Shown piece after piece: positions 1-5,057 of a DNA stretch of 5,057 bases. The notes under the pieces were generated by a model that was not told the origin of the DNA, searched no databases, and saw only the letters and a list, made by a program, of their open reading frames with translations. Each line of letters opens with the position of its first letter. Positions within the stretch are counted from its first letter, which is position 1. Both the position numbers and the translations under genes were made by a program. Origin of the DNA: Brevundimonas sp. (GTDB taxonomy: Bacteria; Pseudomonadota; Alphaproteobacteria; Caulobacterales; Caulobacteraceae); NCBI GenBank assembly GCA_024711185.1, contig JANJTI010000181.1, positions 1 to 5,057 of the forward strand. The letters run 5' to 3'.

Positions 1-10
1 CACGCACCCG

Positions 11-13
11 CTA
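11..13 (-). other. Premature in-frame amber stop in cusA
   Basis: Codon 974 of the pump gene is TAG. The codons before it read REGAL and the three after it, to the window edge, read Arg-Val-Arg. Family members read (G)A(V/L)-x-RVRPKAMT here, so the stop sits in the middle of a conserved cytoplasmic segment before TM11. One base change from TTG (Leu) or CAG (Gln) would create it. The last base visible after CGT is G, whereas the family's next residue is proline (CCN), so the sequence may also diverge or shift frame right at the edge. This could be a true nonsense mutation, a sequencing or assembly error near a contig end, or much less likely a read-through codon. Confidence 0.8.
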
Positions 14-2932
14 CAGCGCCCCTTCGCGGACGGCGCTGTCGACCGCCGCTGGTCCAGGGTTCGGCCCGCGGTCGTTGAGCGCGGTCTTCAGATAGATCAG
101 CATGACCACCCCGAACTCGGCCGAGACTCCGGCCAGGGCGATGAAGCCCACGCCGGTGGCGACCGACTGGTGATAGCCGAGGAGATAGAGCAGCCAAATT
201 CCGCCGACGAGGGCCAACGGCAGCGTGCCCATGATCAGCAACGCCTCGTCCAGCCGCCGGAAGGTCAGGTAGAGCAGGCCGAAGATGATCAGCAGGGTGG
301 CCGGGACGACCAGGAGAAGCCGCTGCCCCGCCCGCTGCAGATATTCGAACTGGCCTGCGTAGGCGATGCTGACTCCCGGCGACAGCCGCACCTGGGCGCC
401 GACGGCGTGGCGCAGGTCCGAGACCACGGAGTTGAGGTCCCGTCCCCGCACGTCGACATAGACCCAGGTAGACGGCCGGCCGTTCTCGCTCTTCAGCATC
501 GGCGGGCCGTCGGCGACGGCCAGGGCGGCTACGGTTCCGAGGGTGATCTGCTGGCCCGACGGGGTCACGACCGGAAGGGCCCGCAGGTCCTCGACGCTGT
601 CGCGCAACTCGCGCGGATACCGGACGCTGATCGGATAGCGGGCCAGGCCCTCGACGGTCTGACCGATCGTTTCGCCGCCGATGGCGCCGGCGACGACCGA
701 CTGGACGTCGGCGATGTTCAGGCCGTAGCGTCCCGCGGCGGCGCGATCGATGTCGACGTCGATGTAGCGCCCGCCGGTCAGCCGCTCGGCCAGGGCCGAA
801 CTGACCCCCGGCACGCCCTTGGCCACGCGCTCCACCTCGGCGGCGATGCGGTCCAGCTCCGACAGATCGCCTCCGGAGACCTTGACGCCGACCGGGCTTT
901 TGATGCCGGTGGCGAGCATGTCGATGCGGTTGCGGATCGGCGGCACCCAGACGTTCGACAGGCCCGGAACCTGGACGGCGCGGTCCAGCTCCTCCACCAG
1001 CTTTTCCGGCGTCATGCCCGGCCGCCACTGGTCGCGCGGCTTGAACCGGATGGTGGTCTCGAACATCTCCAGCGGAGCCGGGTCGGTGGCGCTCTCGGCC
1101 CGGCCGGCCTTGCCGAACACCGTCTCGACCTCCGGGACGGTCCGGATCATCCGGTCGCTCCGCTGCAGCAGGCTGGCGGCCTGGGCGGCAGACAGGCCCG
1201 GCAGGGCGGAGGGCATGTAGAGCAGATCGCCCTCGTCCATCGCCGGCAGGAACTCGCCGCCGAGGCGGGACAGCGGCCAGGCCGAAGACACAAGCACCAG
1301 CAGGGCGACCGCGAGCGTCAGCCGGGGCCGCCGCAGCGCCAGATCGAGGGCCGGCCGGTAGACGCGGGTCAGGGCGCGGTTGACCGGATTGTCGTGCTCG
1401 GCGGGAATGCGGCCGCGGATCAGATAGCCCATCAGCACCGGCACGAGGGTGACCGAAAGGATCGCCGCCGCCGCCATGGCGTAGGTCTTGGTGAAGGCCA
1501 GGGGCGCGAACAGCCGCCCCTCCTGGGCCTGCAGGCTGAACACCGGCACGAAGGACAGGGTGATGATCACCAGGCTGAGGAACAGGGCCGGCCCGACCTC
1601 CGCGGCGGCCTCGGTGACCACCCGCCAGCGGGTATCCCCCTGCAGGCGCTCGCCCGGGTGATCGTGTTCCCACCGCTCGATGTGCTTGTGGGCGTTCTCG
1701 ATCATGACGACGGCGGCGTCGACCATGGCCCCGATGGCGATGGCGATGCCGCCCAGCGACATGATGTTGGCGTTCACGCCCTGCAGGTTCATGACCAGCA
1801 GGGCGGCCAGGACCCCGAGCGGCAGGGTGAGGATGGCGACCAGGGCCGAGCGGGCGTGCCACAGGAACAGGCCGCAGACCAGCGCCACGACGATGAACTC
1901 CTCCAGCAGCTTGCCGCTGAGGTTCTCGATGGCGCGGTCGATCAGGCTCGAGCGATCGTAGACCGGGACGATCTCGACACCCGTGGGAAGGCCGGGTTTG
2001 AGCGCTTCCAGACGGTCCCGCACCTCACCGATCACGGCGCGGGCGTTCTCACCCGCACGCAGGACGACGACGCCGCCGACGACCTCACCCTCCCCGTTCA
2101 GTTCGGCTACGCCGCGCCGCATCTCCGGGCCGACCTGGACCGTGGCGACGTCGCCCAGCCGCACTGGCACGCCGCCCGCGGCGGTGCGGATCGGCACGGC
2201 GCGGAAGTCGTCCAGATCGGTCAGATAGCCGCTGGCCCGCACCATGTATTCGGCCTCGGCCAGCTCCAGAACCGAGCCGCCGGTCTCCTGGTTGGCGCGC
2301 TGCAGGGCGTCGGTCACGGCCTGGTGGGTGACGCCGTAGGCGGCCAGCTTCACCGGGTCGAGCACGACCTGGTACTGACGCACCATGCCGCCGATCGTGG
2401 CCACCTCCGCCACGCCAGGCACGGTCTTGAGCTCGTAACGCAGAAACCAGTCCTGCAGGCTGCGCAGTTGAGACAGGTCGTGGCGACCGGTCCGGTCGAC
2501 GAGGGCGTACTGGTAGATCCAGCCGACCCCCGTGGCGTCGGGTCCGAGGGCCGGGCGCGCGGTCTCCGGCAAGCGGGCCTGGACCTGGTTGAGATACTCC
2601 AGCACCCGCGAGCGGGCCCAGTAGAGGTCGGTCCCGTCCTCGAACAGGACGTAGACGAAGCTGTCTCCGAAGAAGGAGTAGCCGCGCACCGTGCGGGCGC
2701 CGGGCACGGACATCATGGTGGTGGCCAGCGGATAGGTGACCTGGTTCTCGACGATCTGCGGCGCCTGCCCGGGGTACGGCGTGCGGATCACGACCTGGAC
2801 GTCGGACAGGTCCGGCAGCGCATCCACCGGCGTGCCGCGCACCGCCAGAAGCCCGGCGGCGAACAGGGCCGCCGCAAGAATCAGGACCAGCACGCGCGCG
2901 CGCACCGACAGGCGAATGAGGGCGGCGATCAT
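11..2932 (-). CDS. cusA: CusA-like copper/silver efflux RND pump, C-terminally truncated by an in-frame TAG
   Basis: Inner-membrane proton-driven pump of the heavy-metal RND family, the engine of a CusCBA-type Cu(I)/Ag(I) exporter. It aligns with E. coli CusA almost without gaps from residue 1, as I recall that sequence. The start [10 protein letters not shown] parallels MIEWIIRRSV, which supports this ATG; it overlaps the adaptor stop as TGATG. Visible parts: TM1 about 12-31; first periplasmic lobe about 32-340 ([29 protein letters not shown]); TM2-TM6 about 341-503 with the TM4 motif [20 protein letters not shown]7 about 534-553; second lobe about 555-868; TM8-TM10 about 870-948. The three copper-site methionines are M573 (LLYMPS), M623 (LEMFETT) and M672 (NRIDMLATG). 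Proton-relay D405 and E939 are present. The product is 973 residues against about 1,047 in E. coli. TM11-TM12 and the relay lysine are missing because of a stop at codon 974. Family assignment is very sure; whether the product is functional is doubtful. Confidence 0.95.
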   Translation of the reverse strand: MIAALIRLSVRARVLVLILAAALFAAGLLAVRGTPVDALPDLSDVQVVIRTPYPGQAPQIVENQVTYPLATTMMSVPGARTVRGYSFFGDSFVYVLFEDGTDLYWARSRVLEYLNQVQARLPETARPALGPDATGVGWIYQYALVDRTGRHDLSQLRSLQDWFLRYELKTVPGVAEVATIGGMVRQYQVVLDPVKLAAYGVTHQAVTDALQRANQETGGSVLELAEAEYMVRASGYLTDLDDFRAVPIRTAAGGVPVRLGDVATVQVGPEMRRGVAELNGEGEVVGGVVVLRAGENARAVIGEVRDRLEALKPGLPTGVEIVPVYDRSSLIDRAIENLSGKLLEEFIVVALVCGLFLWHARSALVAILTLPLGVLAALLVMNLQGVNANIMSLGGIAIAIGAMVDAAVVMIENAHKHIERWEHDHPGERLQGDTRWRVVTEAAAEVGPALFLSLVIITLSFVPVFSLQAQEGRLFAPLAFTKTYAMAAAAILSVTLVPVLMGYLIRGRIPAEHDNPVNRALTRVYRPALDLALRRPRLTLAVALLVLVSSAWPLSRLGGEFLPAMDEGDLLYMPSALPGLSAAQAASLLQRSDRMIRTVPEVETVFGKAGRAESATDPAPLEMFETTIRFKPRDQWRPGMTPEKLVEELDRAVQVPGLSNVWVPPIRNRIDMLATGIKSPVGVKVSGGDLSELDRIAAEVERVAKGVPGVSSALAERLTGGRYIDVDIDRAAAGRYGLNIADVQSVVAGAIGGETIGQTVEGLARYPISVRYPRELRDSVEDLRALPVVTPSGQQITLGTVAALAVADGPPMLKSENGRPSTWVYVDVRGRDLNSVVSDLRHAVGAQVRLSPGVSIAYAGQFEYLQRAGQRLLLVVPATLLIIFGLLYLTFRRLDEALLIMGTLPLALVGGIWLLYLLGYHQSVATGVGFIALAGVSAEFGVVMLIYLKTALNDRGPNPGPAAVDSAVREGAL

Positions 2933-4290
2933 CAGTGCGCTTCCCCGTGTCCCGCATGAGCCGCCGACGGGGGGGCCGTGGGACCGGGCGGCGCAGCCGG
3001 CTGCGCCGCCCGGCCAGACCCGCCGGGCGTGCGGGGGGTTGGCCGGGCGGGGCGCGCCTGCGCGGGGGTGGCCCCGAGGGGACGGACGGCGACGCCGGAG
3101 AGGCTGGCTTCCGAGTCGATCAGGAACTGGCCGGAGGCGACCACCCGCTCCCCTTCGGCGAGACCCTCGAGGATCTGGGTCCGCCCCCCGGCCTCGCGGC
3201 CGACCCTGACCTCCGCCGCGCGGTAGCGGCCGTCGGCCTCGGCCAGCATGACCAGCGTTCGGGTCCCGGTGCGGATCACCGCCTCGGAAGGCGCCAGCAG
3301 CGCTTCCTCGCCCCCGCCGCCGAAGATCGCTCGCCCGAACATGCCGGGCCGCAGTCGGCCGCCGCGGCTGGAAAGCTCCACGCGGGCGACCAGGGTGCGG
3401 CTGTCGGCGGTGACTTCCGGCAACAGGGCGCTAAGGCGGCCGCCGAAGCGTTGCCCCGGGAACCCGGCGAAGGCGACCTCGACCGCCTCCCCGATGCGCA
3501 GCCGCGACGCCTCCGCTTCGGGGACGGCAGCGTTGAGCCACACCGTCGACAGGCCGTTGACCTCGGCCAGGGTCTGGCCGGCGGCGACGGTCATGCCGGC
3601 GCGCACGCCGAGCGTGCGGATCACGCCGTCCGTCGGACTGGTCACCGTCACGGTCGTGCGCGGGGTTCCGCTGCGCTCCACCGCCGACACAAGCGTGTCA
3701 GGCATGCCCAGCAGAAGCAGGCGTTGGCGCGCGGCGCGGACGAGAGGCTCGTCGCCGGTTCGCCGCACCGCGAGATACTCGGCCTGGGCCCCGCCCCACT
3801 CGGGAACCAGCAGGTCGACCAGCGGCGCGCCGGCCGCGATCACATCTCCCGGAGCCCGGCCGTAGACGCGCTGGACGAAGCCGCCGGCGCGGGCCTGCAC
3901 CACGGCGATGTCCCGCTGGTTGAAGTCGACCACGGCCGGAACGGCCAGGGCGCCGGTCAGAACGCCGCGCTCGACGACGGCGTAGCGGGCGCCCAGGGCC
4001 TGGGTCAGGGCCGGATCGATCCGCACACCGCTCCCGGGCCCGGCCTCGTCGGCGTAGCGGGGCGTCAGAGGCATATCCATGAAGGGCGACTTGCCCGGCG
4101 CGTCGAAATGCCGGTCCGGGACCATCGGGTCGTACCAGTAGAGCACTCGCCGCTCGGGAGCCGTCGCCGCAGGAGAAGCACCCCCGGAGGGCGCGAAACG
4201 GACGCCGACGACGCCGGCGGCGGCGCCGACGGCCAGCAGACCGACGGCGCCGGCGATCAGCCGCAGGCGGTTCGCGGACATGCGGATCAT
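2932..4290 (-). CDS. cusB: CusB-like periplasmic adaptor (membrane fusion protein) of the copper/silver efflux pump
   Basis: Periplasmic adaptor that joins the RND pump to the outer-membrane channel and passes Cu(I)/Ag(I) to the pump. Length is 452 residues (E. coli CusB about 407). A hydrophobic segment at about 10-33 serves as signal sequence or anchor; no lipobox cysteine is seen. Residues 50-82 form the heavy-metal-binding domain ([22 protein letters not shown]) with M56, M71 and M73 matching the CusB metal-binding methionines. Lipoyl halves lie at about 128-165 and 212-245, flanking a short helical hairpin at about 167-208; beta-barrel at about 248-325; membrane-proximal domain to about 402, ending [11 protein letters not shown] as in CusB. 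Residues 405-444 are a Pro/Ala-rich linker, and the protein ends HAGHGEAH. The start overlaps the upstream stop as ATGA and has a good ribosome binding site. An internal ATG at codon 4 is a weaker alternative. Confidence 0.95.
   Translation of the reverse strand: MIRMSANRLRLIAGAVGLLAVGAAAGVVGVRFAPSGGASPAATAPERRVLYWYDPMVPDRHFDAPGKSPFMDMPLTPRYADEAGPGSGVRIDPALTQALGARYAVVERGVLTGALAVPAVVDFNQRDIAVVQARAGGFVQRVYGRAPGDVIAAGAPLVDLLVPEWGGAQAEYLAVRRTGDEPLVRAARQRLLLLGMPDTLVSAVERSGTPRTTVTVTSPTDGVIRTLGVRAGMTVAAGQTLAEVNGLSTVWLNAAVPEAEASRLRIGEAVEVAFAGFPGQRFGGRLSALLPEVTADSRTLVARVELSSRGGRLRPGMFGRAIFGGGGEEALLAPSEAVIRTGTRTLVMLAEADGRYRAAEVRVGREAGGRTQILEGLAEGERVVASGQFLIDSEASLSGVAVRPLGATPAQARPARPTPRTPGGSGRAAQPAAPPGPTAPPSAAHAGHGEAH
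2940..2946 (-). promoter_or_regulatory. Weak ribosome binding site of cusA
   Basis: The coding strand reads GGGGAAG, 7 bases before the ATG at 2932, within the His-rich tail codons of cusB. The match to the Shine-Dalgarno consensus is only partial, so cusA translation probably depends on ribosomes finishing cusB and restarting at the TGATG overlap. Assignment is by position and is tentative. Confidence 0.4.
2984..3013. repeat. Perfect 30-bp palindrome inside the 3' end of cusB
   Basis: Two 15-base arms (ccgggcggcgcagcc and its exact reverse complement) abut with no spacer. In the cusB frame they encode most of [10 protein letters not shown] in the Pro/Ala-rich linker. In mRNA this could form a stem of about 13 G/C-rich pairs with a tight loop, ending about 50 bases before the cusA start. 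No T-run follows on the coding strand, so it is not a classical terminator. It may affect ribosome or RNase passage between cusB and cusA, or be a by-product of Ala/Pro codons in GC-rich DNA. Confidence 0.8.
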
Positions 4291-5057
4291 TGCGGGTCCT
4301 CCCCGTAGGTGAGTGCGATGCGGACGGACTCGCGTACGACGAGGGCCTCCCGATCCAGGGTCTCGAGCCGGGTCTCGGCGAGCGCGGTGAAGGCCTCAAT
4401 GACCTCCCCCAGACCCGCTCTTCCGGCGCCGTAGCTGGCGGTCTCCAGCCCCGCGCGATCCCGCGCGGCCGGCAGCAGCACGTCCCGGGCGCGCCGCCAC
4501 TGCTCGTGGTGCATGCGATGGTCCGCAAGATCGGCTTCCAGGGCCGCCCGCAGCGACCGCGCCGCCCCCTCATGCTCCACACGAACCCTTCGGGCCTCGG
4601 CCGAGCGCGCCGCGATGACGGGATTCTGACGTTGGTCCGCAAACAGCGGCAGGCGGACGCGGGCCCCTACCGAGAGCATGTCGCCGTACGTCGGGTCGCG
4701 GCGGCCGTAGGCGAGTTCGAAACTCCAGTCCGGCTGACGTCCGGCGCGGGCCAGGTCGGTCTCCGCATCGGCGCGGCGGGCCGCCGCCGCCCGGGCGCGG
4801 AGCGCCGGCAGCCGCTCGAGCCCGTTGCGCAGACCCGCCTCGTCCAGCATCGCCTCGGGCGGCAACCCCTCGCTCCAGGGATCGGGCTCCCCGGTCCAGC
4901 GGGCGAGTTCCGCCCGCGCTCCCGCTTCAGCCGCAACGAGGGCGCTGCGCCGGTCCTGCAGCGCGGCCCTGAGACGGATGGGCGAGAGAGCGCCGGCGGG
5001 ACGGTCCCCACCCGAGGCGACAGACGAGGGAGCGGCTTCCCAGAGCGGCTCCAGAGA
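4287..5057 (-). CDS. TolC/CusC-family outer-membrane efflux protein, C-terminal part (5' end outside window)
   Basis: Outer-membrane channel component that would complete the tripartite metal exporter. The frame is open without a stop from the window edge to TGA at 4287-4289, giving 256 visible codons; TolC-family proteins usually have 400-480, so roughly the last half is seen. The fragment starts SLEPLWEAAPSS. An alpha-helical stretch follows (RAALQDRRSALVAAEAGARA, then ELARWTGEPDP), then a second coiled segment (ALRARAAAARRADAETDLAR). Next comes a likely beta-strand pair, PDWSFELAYGRRDPTYGDM and LSVGARVRLPLF at about fragment residues 110-139, typical of the second half of outer-membrane efflux proteins. 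Long Ala/Arg/Glu helices run to the end. The only short-frame start, a TTG at 4863-4865, is internal and not believed. It ends in a 4-bp ATGA overlap with cusB. Family is clear; calling it cusC specifically is not justified, so no symbol is given. Confidence 0.9.
   Translation of the reverse strand, partial: SLEPLWEAAPSSVASGGDRPAGALSPIRLRAALQDRRSALVAAEAGARAELARWTGEPDPWSEGLPPEAMLDEAGLRNGLERLPALRARAAAARRADAETDLARAGRQPDWSFELAYGRRDPTYGDMLSVGARVRLPLFADQRQNPVIAARSAEARRVRVEHEGAARSLRAALEADLADHRMHHEQWRRARDVLLPAARDRAGLETASYGAGRAGLGEVIEAFTALAETRLETLDREALVVRESVRIALTYGEDPQ
4298..4302 (-). promoter_or_regulatory. Ribosome binding site of cusB
   Basis: The coding strand reads GGGGAGGA, containing a GGAGG core, followed by 7 bases to the ATG at 4290. 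It lies inside the last codons of the outer-membrane factor gene. It favours the ATG at 4290 over the in-frame ATG three codons later, and with the ATGA overlap it suggests coupled translation. Confidence 0.7.

Noticed and set aside
2890..2905. Sixteen bases of alternating purine-pyrimidine (mostly CG), a Z-DNA-like tract
   Set aside because: It encodes the Arg-Ala-Arg-Val segment before TM1 of cusA with ordinary high-GC codons; no further sign of a regulatory role.
2085..2957. Second minus-strand frame of 290 codons overlapping the start of cusA
   Set aside because: Arg/Gly/Pro/Ala-rich translation typical of a shifted frame over a GC-rich gene; the cusA frame here matches the family residue by residue.
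170..2959. Open frame of 929 codons on the plus strand, opposite cusA
   Set aside because: Its product is low-complexity, rich in Gly/Arg/Asp/Gln/His with no recognisable domain. It lies fully antisense to a clear cusA and exists because GC-rich third positions remove stops.
4279..4281. Alternative cusB start three codons downstream ([11 protein letters not shown])
   Set aside because: The ATG at 4290 has the better-spaced GGAGG and the ATGA overlap with the upstream gene; the later start remains possible but is less supported.
2935..4308. Open frame of 457 codons on the plus strand, opposite cusB
   Set aside because: Same situation: compositional shadow of cusB, no family resemblance, no convincing start context.
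4451..4468. Short inverted repeat ccgcgcg-atcc-cgcgcgg
   Set aside because: A 7-bp stem of GC repeats inside the conserved coding part of the outer-membrane factor gene; expected by chance at this base composition, no T-run.

Overview
The window holds one minus-strand gene cluster for a tripartite heavy-metal efflux pump of the CusCBA type (RND family, HME branch, copper/silver). In transcription order, from high to low coordinates, it encodes: the C-terminal part of a TolC/CusC-like outer-membrane factor (4287-5057, 5' end outside the window), a complete CusB-like periplasmic adaptor (2932-4290), and a CusA-like inner-membrane RND pump (11-2932). The genes overlap by 4 bp (ATGA) and 1 bp (TGATG), so they are almost certainly one translationally coupled operon. 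There is no intergenic space, and no RNA gene, mobile element or CRISPR array. No promoter or terminator is visible; both must lie outside the window.

Base composition is very GC-rich with strong G/C at third codon positions, which leaves long open frames on the opposite strand as shadows. Composition and protein style (Ala/Arg/Pro-rich) suggest a high-GC proteobacterium, possibly an alphaproteobacterium such as a Caulobacterales member. That placement is inference only; no taxonomic marker is present.

Function: the RND protein keeps the copper-binding methionines of E. coli CusA (M573, M623, M672) at the same residue numbers, plus D405 and E939 of the proton relay. The adaptor keeps the N-terminal YWYDPM...PFMDMPL methionine metal-binding motif of CusB. 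Together with the outer-membrane factor they would export Cu(I)/Ag(I) from the periplasm or cytoplasm to the outside. No CusF-like chaperone, CusRS-like regulator or copper ATPase is in view.

The main anomaly is at the left edge. The cusA frame ends at an in-frame TAG at codon 974, about 70 residues before the family's usual end, and the next three codons read Arg-Val-Arg, as expected if the gene continued. The predicted product would lack the last two membrane helices and the equivalents of K984 and M1009. This looks like a nonsense mutation or a sequence error near a contig edge, not a natural C-terminus. A second notable item is a perfect 30-bp palindrome in the 3' part of the adaptor gene, about 50 bp before the cusA start. 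I see no undescribed system here; the pump family is well known.
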